This document shows positions 17,210 through 25,731 of a stretch of 64,000 nt of DNA, one piece after another (within the stretch, counting starts at the first letter, position 1; each line of letters opens with the position of its first letter). The translations under genes and the position numbers were made by a program. Origin of the DNA: Thauera terpenica 58Eu (GTDB lineage: Bacteria; Pseudomonadota; Gammaproteobacteria; Burkholderiales; Rhodocyclaceae); the NCBI RefSeq assembly GCF_000443165.1, contig NZ_ATJV01000070.1, positions 62,001 to 126,000 of the forward strand, in the 5' to 3' direction. Under the pieces are notes generated by a model. The model saw nothing but the letters and a program-made list of their open reading frames with translations. It had not been told where the DNA came from and searched no databases.

Positions 17210-17253
17210 ATTGTGCGAAGACTGCGAGGGATGCTCATCGTCCGTTGAGACTA
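17210..17253 (-). promoter_or_regulatory. putative steroid-regulon promoter (hsaC-ipdAB operon), site S1
   Basis: On the minus strand TAGTCTCAACGGACGAT (17253-17237) is followed after 21 nt by CACAAT (17215-17210), a -10-like hexamer. The 17-mer is almost the same as the one before the SDR operon at 62 kb (14 of 17 identical to the 62338 site, 15 of 17 to the 62269 site), with identical spacing. The predicted transcript start is near 17203, leaving a leader of about 37 nt with a GGGGAG Shine-Dalgarno. Confidence 0.65.
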
Positions 17254-17303
17254 CGAATTCCCCCTCGGGCGGCCTCTTGTCAGCGTCATCGACGGCGGCG
17301 CGA

Positions 17304-19130
17304 TCACTGCACCAGAACGGGCTGCGGGCGCTGCAGGTCGCGCGCCAGTTCGCGCAACGCTCCCTCGTCCAGGGTCTCGACCTCGAGCAGGCGGGTGGCG
17401 GCCACGTCGAGAAGGGCGCGATTGGCGGCAAGGATTTCCAGCGCCTGCGCAAACACTTCATGCAGCACGGTGCGCACCGCGGCGTCCATGGCTTGCGCGG
17501 TGGCCTCACTGTAGTTGCGTTCCAGATAGCTCCCCGTGCGCCCGCCCAGGAAGTTGTTTCTCTCGGTCTCGTAGCTGACGCTGCCGAGCTCCGCGTCCAT
17601 GCCGTAGCGCGCCACCATCGAGCGCGCGATGTCGGTGGCGCGCGCCAGATCGTCGGCCGCACCGGTCGACAGATGATCGAACACCAGCTTCTCGGCAGCA
17701 CGCCCGCCCATCAGCACCGCAATCTTGGCGCGCAGCTCGTGTTCGGTCATGAGGAAGCGATCCTCGGTCGGACGCTGAATCGTATAACCCAGGGCGCCTA
17801 CACCGCGCGGGATGATGGACACCTTGTGCACCTCATCCATGCCCGGCAAGGCCATGCTGACCAGCGCGTGGCCCATCTCGTGATAGGCCACGATCCTGCG
17901 CTCACGCGGGTTGATGAGGCGGTTGCGCTTTTCCAGGCCGGCGACGATGCGCTCGATCGCATGGGTGAAGTCCTCCATGCTCACCACCTTGGCGCGCCGC
18001 CGCGTCGCCAGCAGCGCCGCCTCATTGACCAGGTTGGCGAGGTCGGCGCCGGAAAAGCCAGTGGTCAGCGCGGCGATGTCCTCCACCCCCATGTCGGGAG
18101 CGAGGACGATCTTTTTCATGTGCACCTGAAGGATCTGCACCCTGCCGGCACGGTCGGGCCGGTCCACCAGCACCTGGCGATCGAAGCGCCCCGCGCGCAG
18201 CAAGGCAGGGTCGAGTATCTCGGGCCGGTTGGTGGCCGACAGCAAGACCACGCCCTGCCCCGGATCAAAGCCGTCGAGCTCGGACAGGAGCTGGTTCAGG
18301 GTCTGTTCGCGCTCATCGTTGCCGCCTTGCATCGTGCCCGCACCGCGGGCGCGTCCGAGGGCGTCGAGCTCGTCGATGAAGATGATGGCGGGCGCGGCCT
18401 TGCGCGCCTGCTCGAAGAGGTCGCGCACGCGCGCCGCGCCCACGCCGACGAACATCTCGACGAACTCCGAGCCCGAGATGGAAAAGAAGGGCACTCCCGC
18501 CTCACCCGCCACCGCACGCGCGAGCAAGGTCTTGCCGGTGCCGGGCGGGCCGACCAGCAAGATGCCCTTGGGCATGCGCGCACCCAGGCTGCTGTATTCC
18601 CTGGGGTTCTGCAGGAAGTCGACGACCTCCTGCAACTCCGCCTTGGCCTCGTCCACTCCCGCGACATCGGCAAAGCTGACCTTGGTGTCGCTCTCGACAT
18701 AGACCCTGGCCTTGCTCTTGCCGATCGCGGTCAGGCCGCCCATGCCCTGCCCCATCCTGCGGATGAGGAACATCCAGATTCCGACAAAGATCAGCGCGGG
18801 CAGAATCCATGACAACAAGGTGGTGAACCAGGTGTTTTCGACCGCGCCCGAGTAAGTCACACCGGCCTCGCTCAGGCGCCCGGCCAGATCGGGTGCCACC
18901 GGTGTGGTGACGAAACCGGTCTTGCCGTCCTGCGGCGTCTTGAAGCTGCCACTGATCGTCGTGCTGCCGATCTTGACGTTCTCGATCGCGCCCTGCTTGA
19001 GATAGGTCTCGAACTGACTATAGGGGATCGCCTCGATCGCCTGCGCCTCCACCCACAGATCACGCAGGAAGACGATGCCCATCAGGGCAAAGAGCACGTA
19101 CCAGAGATTGATCTGGGTTCCACGATTCAT
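17304..19130 (-). CDS. ftsH: FtsH-family membrane AAA+ zinc protease
   Basis: A 608-residue FtsH. It has two N-terminal membrane segments (residues 8-22 and about 104-123) flanking a small periplasmic domain. The AAA module has Walker A GPPGTGKT (194-201), Walker [13 protein letters not shown] and the second region of homology [20 protein letters not shown]. The metallopeptidase HExxH is YHEMGHALV. It degrades membrane and regulatory proteins using ATP (family knowledge). No rlmE or folP, the usual housekeeping neighbours, is nearby, so this is probably a second paralogue. Start [14 protein letters not shown] is chosen because the 72 extra residues upstream lack family character. It is convergent with no gene and lies just upstream of the steroid operon. 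Confidence 0.95.
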   Translation of the reverse strand: MNRGTQINLWYVLFALMGIVFLRDLWVEAQAIEAIPYSQFETYLKQGAIENVKIGSTTISGSFKTPQDGKTGFVTTPVAPDLAGRLSEAGVTYSGAVENTWFTTLLSWILPALIFVGIWMFLIRRMGQGMGGLTAIGKSKARVYVESDTKVSFADVAGVDEAKAELQEVVDFLQNPREYSSLGARMPKGILLVGPPGTGKTLLARAVAGEAGVPFFSISGSEFVEMFVGVGAARVRDLFEQARKAAPAIIFIDELDALGRARGAGTMQGGNDEREQTLNQLLSELDGFDPGQGVVLLSATNRPEILDPALLRAGRFDRQVLVDRPDRAGRVQILQVHMKKIVLAPDMGVEDIAALTTGFSGADLANLVNEAALLATRRRAKVVSMEDFTHAIERIVAGLEKRNRLINPRERRIVAYHEMGHALVSMALPGMDEVHKVSIIPRGVGALGYTIQRPTEDRFLMTEHELRAKIAVLMGGRAAEKLVFDHLSTGAADDLARATDIARSMVARYGMDAELGSVSYETERNNFLGGRTGSYLERNYSEATAQAMDAAVRTVLHEVFAQALEILAANRALLDVAATRLLEVETLDEGALRELARDLQRPQPVLVQ

Positions 19131-19340
19131 GCTGTTGCTCCGCTGAGGATGGTTGGACACGCGACCTGGGGGGCGCCGCAGAGTGTTTGCCACGAGCGCG
19201 TGCGCCCTGATGCAATGTAGCGTCGGCGCAAGCCCTCCGCCAACGACGGCCAGGCCCTGAGCATGACCCGTCGCATGACGAAAGCAAGCAGGGATCCCGC
19301 TCCCGGCGCACTCACACCAAAACCCTGACGTCGGCCTGGT

Positions 19341-19368
19341 TGTCAATACTTTTTTTCAGTCTATACGT
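19341..19368 (+). promoter_or_regulatory. putative sigma-70 promoter for the hemerythrin gene
   Basis: TTGTCA (19341-19346) and TATACG (19363-19368) are separated by 16 bp in a T-rich stretch that contrasts with the GC-rich surroundings. Transcription would start near 19375, which places an upstream ATG at 19378 at the very transcript end and favours the ATG at 19417. Confidence 0.5.
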
Positions 19369-19416
19369 TAACGGGACATGGCCAGGCAAATCACAGGACT
19401 GAGGGGAGCACAGACG

Positions 19417-20019
19417 ATGGCGAACGCTATCGACAGGCTGAGTGCCGAACATGCCAATCTGGGACGACTGGTGCGCCTGCTCGACGGCCGTTCTGCGGTT
19501 GGCGCAGAGCTGACGTCAGTGACGGTCGCGCTGTTCGTGGACGTGATGTACTACCTGACCCATTTTCCAGACGTTTCGCACCACCCGGCCGAGGACGGCA
19601 TTGTCGAGCGACTGCGCGGCAAGGGTGCGCTGCCGCCCGGTTTCGGTGACGAGATCGAAGCCCAGCATGCCACGCTGGAGCGCCAGGGGGTCGACCTGAT
19701 GCGCGATCTGGAATCCGCGGCGCGGGAAGAATCCATGTCGTGGGAACTCGTCGAAGCCAACATCCGGCTGTATGCCGAACGTCTGCGCCACAACATGGCG
19801 GTCGAAGAGCTGATCCTGTTTCCGGCGGCGCTGCGCCACTTCGAGGCAGACGACTGGCTCGCGATCGATGCCATCACTGCACGCGTCCAGCACGATCCGC
19901 TGCTGTCGACTTCAACCGAGGACCGCTTCGCGCAACTGCGCCGTGTGATCGCCGCCGAGGCCGATTGCGGCTGCGAACAGGAGCCTGGACTGGGCGGCCT
20001 CGCCCACCCGGGAGCGTGA
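19417..20019 (+). CDS. hemerythrin-like HHE-domain protein
   Basis: A 200-residue all-helical hemerythrin/HHE domain. Candidate di-iron ligands are H in SAEHANLG near residue 10, the histidines in LTHFPDVSHHPAEDGI near residues 50-57, E/H in EIEAQHATL near 90, and HNMAVEELILFP near 132. The spacing fits bacterial hemerythrin-like proteins used in oxygen, nitric-oxide or iron-stress handling (family knowledge). The C terminus adds a cysteine pair (DCGCEQEP). ATG at 19417 has GAGGGGAG upstream. It stands alone between ftsH (divergent) and the sdh genes. Confidence 0.85.
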   Translation: MANAIDRLSAEHANLGRLVRLLDGRSAVGAELTSVTVALFVDVMYYLTHFPDVSHHPAEDGIVERLRGKGALPPGFGDEIEAQHATLERQGVDLMRDLESAAREESMSWELVEANIRLYAERLRHNMAVEELILFPAALRHFEADDWLAIDAITARVQHDPLLSTSTEDRFAQLRRVIAAEADCGCEQEPGLGGLAHPGA

Positions 20020-20082
20020 TCGGGGCAGGCGATCATATCCCATCCGCGTACGGCAGACCCTGTGTCATCGATGGAGGCCAGC

Positions 20083-20469
20083 ATGCCAGCACCACCCAGA
20101 GCCGCACCGAAATTCCTGAATCTTGCGCAGATCCGCTTCCCGATCGGCGCCATCGCCTCGATCGGGCACCGCATCTCCGGCGTGCTGCTGCTGATCAGCC
20201 TGCCCTTCCTGGTCCTCGCGCTCGAGCGCTCGCTGCGCAGCGAGGCAGACTATGCGGCGCTCGGCACATGGCTGAACTCGCCCTGGCGGGCCTTGCTGCT
20301 GGTGGTGATGGTGTGGGCGGCGACGCATCATCTGCTCGCAGGGGTGCGCCACATGTTGATGGACATCGGCATAGGCAGTCGCCTCGCACAGGCGCGCATG
20401 AGCGCCTGGAGCACGATTGTGGCGGCACTGCTCATCGCTCTGCTTGCTGCAATGAGGTGGCTGTCATGA
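20083..20469 (+). CDS. sdhC: succinate dehydrogenase cytochrome b556 subunit (SdhC-like)
   Basis: A 128-residue membrane anchor subunit. It has the SdhC signature FLNLAQIRFPIGAIASIGHRISG near residue 15 and three hydrophobic helices; the haem-ligating histidine is probably in THHLLAGVRHMLMD near residue 85. ATG at 20083 has GGAGG 5 nt upstream. It overlaps sdhD by 4 bp. SdhC and SdhD bind haem b and quinone and anchor the catalytic subunits at the inner membrane (family knowledge). Confidence 0.92.
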   Translation: MPAPPRAAPKFLNLAQIRFPIGAIASIGHRISGVLLLISLPFLVLALERSLRSEADYAALGTWLNSPWRALLLVVMVWAATHHLLAGVRHMLMDIGIGSRLAQARMSAWSTIVAALLIALLAAMRWLS

Positions 20470-20810
20470 GGCTTTTCCACGGCCAACGCGCCTGGGTGCT
20501 GCAGCGCCTGACGGCACTGGTGGTGCTGCTGTTGCTGGCGCTGACGGCAGCGACCCTGCTGATCGGGCCGGCGCCAAGTTATGAGCGCTGGCACGCACTG
20601 GCCACCAGTGCCCCCGGTGCCGTGCTGATCGTGATCTTTTTTGCGGCCCTGTGCGGTCACGCCTGGGTGGGCGTGCGTGACATCGTGCTCGACTACATCC
20701 AGCCCACCGCCCTGCGCTTGCCACTGCTGGCACTGATTGCCTTCATCCTGATTGCGATCACGCTCCGCGTGACGCTGACCATGGCCACCCATTTCACCGT
20801 CGGCGCCTGA
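20466..20810 (+). CDS. sdhD: succinate dehydrogenase membrane anchor (SdhD-like)
   Basis: A 114-residue anchor with three membrane helices. QRAWVLQRLTAL at the N terminus is SdhD-like, and the haem-ligand histidine is probably in CGHAWVGVRDIVLDY near residue 58. It overlaps sdhC (ATGA) and is followed by sdhB after only 24 bp. In almost all proteobacterial operons sdhA lies at exactly this place; here it is absent. Confidence 0.9.
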   Translation: MRLFHGQRAWVLQRLTALVVLLLLALTAATLLIGPAPSYERWHALATSAPGAVLIVIFFAALCGHAWVGVRDIVLDYIQPTALRLPLLALIAFILIAITLRVTLTMATHFTVGA

Positions 20811-20834
20811 GCATGCAGCGCGAGGAGAAGGAAC

Positions 20835-21530
20835 ATGCGACTGAGCATCTACCGCTATAACCCCGAATCCGATGCCGCACCGCGCATGCAGGACTACGAT
20901 ATCGCCCTCGGGGGGCACGACAAGAAGCTCCTCGACGTGCTGATGCGAATCAGGGAGACCGACGACAGTCTGTCCTTCCGGCGCTCGTGTCGCGAAGGCG
21001 TGTGCGGCTCGGACGCAATGAACATCAACGGCCGCAACGGCCTGGCCTGCATCACCGCCGTGTCCGACCTCAAGGAGCCGGTGGTGCTGCGTCCGCTGCC
21101 CGGCTTTCCGGTGATTCGCGACCTGATCGTGGACATGACCCAGTTCTTCACGCACTACAACTCGATCAAGCCCTACCTGATCAACGACCAGATTCCACCC
21201 GAGCGCGAGCGCCTGCAGTCGCCGGAACAGCGTGAGCGCCTGAACGGTCTCTACGAATGCATCCTGTGCGCCTGCTGCAGCGCATTCTGCCCGTCGTACT
21301 GGTGGAACCCGAGCAAGTTCGTGGGCCCGGCCGGCTTGCTGCAGGCCTATCGCTTCATCACCGACAGCCGCGACACCGCCACCCGCGAGCGCCTTGCCTA
21401 CCTCGACGATGTGTATCGTCTGTACCGCTGCCGCACGATCATGAATTGCACCGAGGTATGCCCGAAAGGCCTCAGCCCTTCGCATGCGATCGAGCAAATC
21501 CGCGTGGCGCTGCTGCGCGAATCATCCTGA
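20835..21530 (+). CDS. sdhB: succinate dehydrogenase iron-sulfur subunit (SdhB-like)
   Basis: A 231-residue iron-sulfur subunit. The [2Fe-2S] ligands are in SCREGVCGSDAMNINGRNGLAC (residues about 55-76, with the Asp variant normal for SdhB). The [4Fe-4S] and [3Fe-4S] ligands are in CILCACCSAFCP, CRTIMNC and CTEVCPKG. The full set of cluster ligands is therefore present. AGGAGAAGG precedes the ATG. No flavoprotein gene is linked, so SdhA must come from elsewhere or a different flavoprotein docks here. The reading direction is convergent with the FAD oxidoreductase. Confidence 0.94.
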   Translation: MRLSIYRYNPESDAAPRMQDYDIALGGHDKKLLDVLMRIRETDDSLSFRRSCREGVCGSDAMNINGRNGLACITAVSDLKEPVVLRPLPGFPVIRDLIVDMTQFFTHYNSIKPYLINDQIPPERERLQSPEQRERLNGLYECILCACCSAFCPSYWWNPSKFVGPAGLLQAYRFITDSRDTATRERLAYLDDVYRLYRCRTIMNCTEVCPKGLSPSHAIEQIRVALLRESS

Positions 21531-21556
21531 GCGCAGCAGCGCCACCCAGCCCCGGC

Positions 21557-22891
21557 TCAGAGCCGGATGCGCTCGAAGCGGTCGATGACGCGCGCAATCG
21601 GGATCAGCACCCGCCGGATCTTGAATTCGAAGCGCCCTGGCGACTGCAGCGCCACCGGCGCCTCCAGCGGCAGCACGATGTCCTGCGGGCGGTCGTCGGC
21701 CAGGGCGTGTGCCAGGTTCATGCCCATCATGGGACCGACCACATTGCCGCCGGCACCGAAGTTCATCAGCGCCATCACGCCATCGGCCACATGGTAGAGC
21801 CGCGGGCCGCCAGCCTGGTAGGCCGGCGCTGAATTGGCCGTCATGCCGGTCCAATAGGCATCGAGCTCGATCGGCACATCGCGTGTCGCCGGCCAGGTGC
21901 GGTGCAGGTGACGCAGCAGATAGCTGAAATAGCGCTTGCCATCGTCGGCGCCACCAACCCCGGGTATGGTCGCCGTCACCAGCCGATTGCGCCCGTCGAG
22001 CACCATCGGATACAAGCCCAGCGGGAACTGGGACATCGCCACCCGCGCCGGGTTGATGATCTCGAGCAAGGCCGGCGGCAGCGGCGTGGTCGCCACGCCA
22101 CAGGCCAGCAGCGGATACGAAGTACGCGCCAGCTCGGGAAAGAAGGCGTTACCGAAATGGCCGTTGGTGCACACCACCACCTTTTGCGCGGTGACGCTGC
22201 CCTGCGCGCTGCGCAGCTTCCAGCGCCGCCCCACACGCTCACAGGCCTCGACCGGCGAATCGCCAAACACCTGGGCGCCATGACGCGCAGCGACCGCGAC
22301 CATGCCATTGGTGAACATGTGCGGATTGACCCGGCCGCCGTCCTGCCAGTGCACACCAAAGGCATAGCGCTCGGTGCCCAGCAGTTCGCGCAGACGCCCG
22401 GCGCCTATGGTCTCGACCTGATAGCCCAGCGCGCGCCAGTGCGCGGCGTTCTGCGTCATTGACGCGTATTCGCGATAGGCCGCGGCCACCAGGCCGCAAG
22501 GGGCCGCATCGGCGTCAATGCCGTGGCGCGCACAGAGCTCGAAGATGATGTTGCGATGGCGCAGGTAATAATCGACGAAGCGCTGCCCGCCATCGGGCCA
22601 GGCTTTCATCTCTCCGAACTTGCCGAAATAGGGCTGCACCTGACCTGCGTTGCGTCCCGAGGCGCCGTCGGCGGGCTGGCGCGCCTCGACCAGGGCAACC
22701 CGCAGGCCGCGTTCGGCCAGATGCAAGGCCAGCGAGGCCCCCACCACCCCTGCGCCGATCACCGCGACCTCAGCCTCGATATCGGCTGTCAGCGCCGGCC
22801 AGCGCGGCGACGCGGCAGGCGCCGGCCACGCGCTGCGGGCGATGGAAACGGTACCGCTCTCGTAAGCGGCGTATGCAGCAGACGAGCTCAT
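21557..22891 (-). CDS. FAD-dependent oxidoreductase of the DAO family
   Basis: A 444-residue D-amino-acid-oxidase-fold flavoprotein. The dinucleotide-binding motif VAVIGAGVVGASLALHLAERG begins near residue 41, the second FAD contact GRNAGQVQPYF lies near 80, and FGAGGNVVGPMMG sits near 385. The pattern resembles gamma-glutamylputrescine oxidase and related amine oxidases, so oxidation of an amine or imino acid is the usual expectation; no substrate is evident. It is not a flavoprotein subunit of succinate dehydrogenase: it lacks the His-flavin and FRD/SDH motifs. It overlaps the upstream small membrane protein gene by 4 bp. The true start is MSSSAAYAAYESG. Confidence 0.85.
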   Translation of the reverse strand: MSSSAAYAAYESGTVSIARSAWPAPAASPRWPALTADIEAEVAVIGAGVVGASLALHLAERGLRVALVEARQPADGASGRNAGQVQPYFGKFGEMKAWPDGGQRFVDYYLRHRNIIFELCARHGIDADAAPCGLVAAAYREYASMTQNAAHWRALGYQVETIGAGRLRELLGTERYAFGVHWQDGGRVNPHMFTNGMVAVAARHGAQVFGDSPVEACERVGRRWKLRSAQGSVTAQKVVVCTNGHFGNAFFPELARTSYPLLACGVATTPLPPALLEIINPARVAMSQFPLGLYPMVLDGRNRLVTATIPGVGGADDGKRYFSYLLRHLHRTWPATRDVPIELDAYWTGMTANSAPAYQAGGPRLYHVADGVMALMNFGAGGNVVGPMMGMNLAHALADDRPQDIVLPLEAPVALQSPGRFEFKIRRVLIPIARVIDRFERIRL

Positions 22892-23304
22892 TGGTCCTTG
22901 ATCCCCCACGGATACAGGCGCGCATTGCTCACCGCCTGATGCAGCCACAGCGCGGCGATCACCCACACCGCCAGTGGCACCGGCTGGTCGGCCATCAGCG
23001 TCAGCACGCCGTGCGTGAGCAGTGCAATCACGGCCACGCTCTTGTAGCACACCAGCAACAGCAGCAGCCCGACATGGCTGCGTGGCGCGCGCGCGCCAGC
23101 GATGCTGGCGAGCCCGACACCGAAGATGACGCTGCCGTAAAGAATCGCCGGGTAGGGCGCAGCACCCAGATCCATGCCCAGCAGACGCCAGAATGCGCTC
23201 GGCCAGATCATCATCACCGCGCCCAGCAGCAAGGCGCTCGGCACGCTGACGCGGAAGGCCTTGCGCACTTTCGCTTCGTCAAACACAGGTCCCGCATTGT
23301 TCAT
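22888..23304 (-). CDS. small four-helix membrane protein
   Basis: A 138-residue protein with four predicted membrane helices (about residues 21-41, 52-70, 78-98 and 106-125) and short loops. No enzyme motif is visible. It overlaps the start of the FAD oxidoreductase (ATGA), so the two are translationally coupled. It may anchor or supply a small molecule to the oxidoreductase, but that is only a guess from linkage. Confidence 0.75.
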   Translation of the reverse strand: MNNAGPVFDEAKVRKAFRVSVPSALLLGAVMMIWPSAFWRLLGMDLGAAPYPAILYGSVIFGVGLASIAGARAPRSHVGLLLLLVCYKSVAVIALLTHGVLTLMADQPVPLAVWVIAALWLHQAVSNARLYPWGIKDQ

Positions 23305-23383
23305 CGCAAATTGCTCCGGTGGTGGTCGCGCGCTGCGGCCGTTGTCAAATGTGATGCCTGTACGCGCACTGATGCGGTGATCA

Positions 23384-24133
23384 TCACTCCACGACGTTGA
23401 AACCGGCCGTCATTCCGCCGTCAATGATGAATTCGGAGCCAGTGGTATAGGACGCCTCGTCCGAAGCCAGGAAGGCCACCATGCGCGCAACCTCGTCGAC
23501 CGTACCAACGCGGGGAATCGGCAGGCTCTTGTGGGTATCGCCCAGTTCGCCATCAGGGCCTCGCACCATCGCGGTGTCGATGCCGCCCGGATGCACGGAG
23601 TTCACCCGGATGTTGTAGCGACCGAACTCCAGCGCCGCGCACTTGGTCATGCCACGCACCGCAAACTTGCTCGCGGTGTAAGCGCTCAAGCCCCCCATGC
23701 CCACGAAGCCGGACACCGACGAGGTGTTGACGATGGCGCCCCCGCCGACGCTCTTCAGCGCCGCCAGCACCGCCTTCATGCCCAGCCAGCAACCGACCTG
23801 ATTGACGCTGATCACCGCCATGTACTCCTCGAGGCTCATGTCCTCGATCTGCCCCCAGCGCAGGATGCCGGCATTATTGACGAGCACGTCGAGGCGGCCG
23901 AAGTGCTCCAGCGTCTTGCTTACGGCAGCGTCCCACTGCGCGCCCTGGGTGACATCGAGATGGAGATAGAGCGCATCCGGGCCCAGCTCCTGCGCCAGCC
24001 GGGCGCCGTCCTCGTCGAGCACGTCGGCGATGACGACCTTCGCGCCTTCGGCGATGAACAGCCGTGCTTCGGCCTCACCCTGACCGCGCGCCGCACCGCT
24101 CACAAAAACCACCTTGTCTGCAAAACGCTTCAT
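23384..24133 (-). CDS. hydroxysteroid-type short-chain dehydrogenase
   Basis: A 249-residue classical SDR with SGAARGQGEAEA (residues 12-23, NAD loop), NNAGILRWG and the catalytic YTASKFAVRG. It ends with the usual GSEFIIDGGMTAG. The AARGQG loop and overall pattern are those of bacterial 3alpha/20beta-hydroxysteroid dehydrogenases (family knowledge). It lies next to the LuxR regulator, on the same strand, so oxidation of a hydroxyl on the incoming steroid is the favoured role. Other secondary alcohols remain possible. Confidence 0.85.
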   Translation of the reverse strand: MKRFADKVVFVSGAARGQGEAEARLFIAEGAKVVIADVLDEDGARLAQELGPDALYLHLDVTQGAQWDAAVSKTLEHFGRLDVLVNNAGILRWGQIEDMSLEEYMAVISVNQVGCWLGMKAVLAALKSVGGGAIVNTSSVSGFVGMGGLSAYTASKFAVRGMTKCAALEFGRYNIRVNSVHPGGIDTAMVRGPDGELGDTHKSLPIPRVGTVDEVARMVAFLASDEASYTTGSEFIIDGGMTAGFNVVE

Positions 24134-24234
24134 ACACCTTCCCCTGATTATTTTTTGCGATGCTCAAGAAAACGGCGCCCGCTTGATGGCAAGCGGCCCC
24201 GTCGGACGAAAAAACACCCGCTGCGCGCCCAGCC

Positions 24235-25473
24235 TCAGGCCAGCGGCGCGACGCCACTGAGCAGCACGCGCAACAACTCGGTCTGGCGCGTGACGCCGGT
24301 CTTGGCAAAAACCGCCCGGATCTGGCAGCGCGCGGTATTGCGGGTCACATTGAGACGCTGTGCCGCCTCCTCCACCGTGCAGCCAGCCATCAGCTGGACG
24401 GCAAGGTTGGCCTCGGCGGTGGTGAGCCGGTACAGTTGCTTCAGCTCGTCGTGCGAAGCCAGCACGTGCGCCTCGGAATCTCGGAGGATGACCAGCGCCG
24501 CCGGGCGCGACGATGGCTCTGACCATTCGGTCAGGGGCGCAGCACGCACGGCGACACCCAGATTCGAGCGCCCCGAGGACCGGCTCACCGACATGCCGCT
24601 GACCACGCCCGGTTGCGACTGTCCGCCCGCGGATACGGCACGCTCGATCAGACTGCGCAGCTCGTGGTTTTCAGCCGGAAACGCCGCCGACAGCCCGCCA
24701 TTGACGATGGACAAGCCGTCGCGCTGCTCCAGGATCGCGCTCGCCGCACGATTGGCCTTGAGGATGCGCTTCTCCTTGTCCAGAAACACCACTCCAACCG
24801 ACAGACGGTCGAGCATGCCTGCGTAAAAATGGCTCTCCACCGCGGCGATATCCAGGCCTGCGCGCAACTGCACTGCGATCACCAGATGCGGCAGCAAAAG
24901 ACTGCAGATCGCCAGCTCGCGCTCGCCGAAACGGGCCGCGCTGGGCGGGCGCGAAACGCGCAGGCGGCAGCTGGGCTCGGGCCCCATGCCGATATCGGCG
25001 CCGATGTAATAACGAATGTTCAGCGGCGCATGAAACTCGCGGTAATACGAGCCCTGCAGCCAGTCCTCGTCATCGACCAACTCCTCCAGCATCACCATGC
25101 GGTCGCGCGGCAGATTGAAGAAGGGGTCAATCGTGGTCAGGCTGGTCGAGAAAACTGCCGCCCGCTCGGGCTGGGCCTCGCCGGCAAACACCACCTGCAG
25201 GGGCTGCTCGGAATTGGGCACGCGCAGGATCAGGGCGACGTAGTTGGCGTCGAGCAGTTCGCGCATGCGCTCGAGCACACGCGTCCACGGAACCGTCTCC
25301 TGGGTGCCGGAATAGACCAGACCGATGAGCTTGTCGACCTCGACGAAACCGAGCCCCGAGCGTTCGAACAGGAGATCGCGCCCACAAGGCTCGGTGATCC
25401 GGGATCTCGTCCGCATTCCAGCCCCGGTAGCCGGGACCATCGTCGCTCTCTCCATACCCGTCGTCGCTCCCAT
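24235..25473 (-). CDS. LuxR-family regulator, TesR-like
   Basis: A 412-residue regulator. The C-terminal GerE-type helix-turn-helix is LTTAEANLAVQLMAGCTVEEAAQRLNV...TRNTARCQIRAVFAKTG, and it ends RQTELLRVLLSG. The N-terminal 330 residues contain a PAS-like segment (MLDRLSVGVVFLDKEKRILKANRAA) that could sense a ligand. Length and context match TesR, the LuxR-type activator of steroid genes in Comamonas testosteroni (family knowledge). Site S4 in its own promoter suggests autoregulation. ATG at 25473 follows GGGAG; in-frame ATGs at 25455 and 25416 are alternatives. Confidence 0.85.
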   Translation of the reverse strand: MGATTGMERATMVPATGAGMRTRSRITEPCGRDLLFERSGLGFVEVDKLIGLVYSGTQETVPWTRVLERMRELLDANYVALILRVPNSEQPLQVVFAGEAQPERAAVFSTSLTTIDPFFNLPRDRMVMLEELVDDEDWLQGSYYREFHAPLNIRYYIGADIGMGPEPSCRLRVSRPPSAARFGERELAICSLLLPHLVIAVQLRAGLDIAAVESHFYAGMLDRLSVGVVFLDKEKRILKANRAASAILEQRDGLSIVNGGLSAAFPAENHELRSLIERAVSAGGQSQPGVVSGMSVSRSSGRSNLGVAVRAAPLTEWSEPSSRPAALVILRDSEAHVLASHDELKQLYRLTTAEANLAVQLMAGCTVEEAAQRLNVTRNTARCQIRAVFAKTGVTRQTELLRVLLSGVAPLA

Positions 25474-25528
25474 CCGCACTCCCGTGAAACGCCGGCAAGC
25501 GCCTGATCACCTGGCTTTTCGTGGCCTC

Positions 25529-25572
25529 ACGATCACACGGAAGCCTGGCGCCCTCATCACTAAAATGGACTA
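25529..25572 (-). promoter_or_regulatory. putative steroid-regulon promoter (luxR), site S4
   Basis: On the minus strand TAGTCCATTTTAGTGAT (25572-25556) is followed after 21 nt by GATCGT (25534-25529). It matches the site before the aldolase operon at 13 of 17 positions and keeps its ATCGT -10 core. The ACGAT half is changed to GTGAT, so it is a weaker site, as is common for an autoregulated regulator gene. The predicted start is near 25522, with a 49-nt leader. Confidence 0.5.
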
Positions 25573-25731
25573 CGTCACCACGATCCCGAGTGTGCCCACT
25601 TAAGCAGTTTGAATGATGAACACAAACACGAGCAGCGAATAATGAGCTCTGGGCAGGCGATGGCTCTGCATCGAGCCGCCGCTCCATCGTCCCGCCGCCC
25701 CATCGTCAACTCCGCGCCCCCAGGAGCCGCC

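Noticed and set aside
21557-22891. The FAD oxidoreductase as the missing sdhA
   Set aside because: It has the D-amino-acid-oxidase fold pattern and lies on the opposite strand; the flavinylated-His and substrate-loop motifs of SdhA are absent.
25571-25614. A plus-strand regulon site for the esterase-monooxygenase pair at the ACGAT near 25583
   Set aside because: The GTC half is missing and the hexamer 21 nt downstream is AGTTTG, which is not a -10. The nearby S4 site reads the other way.
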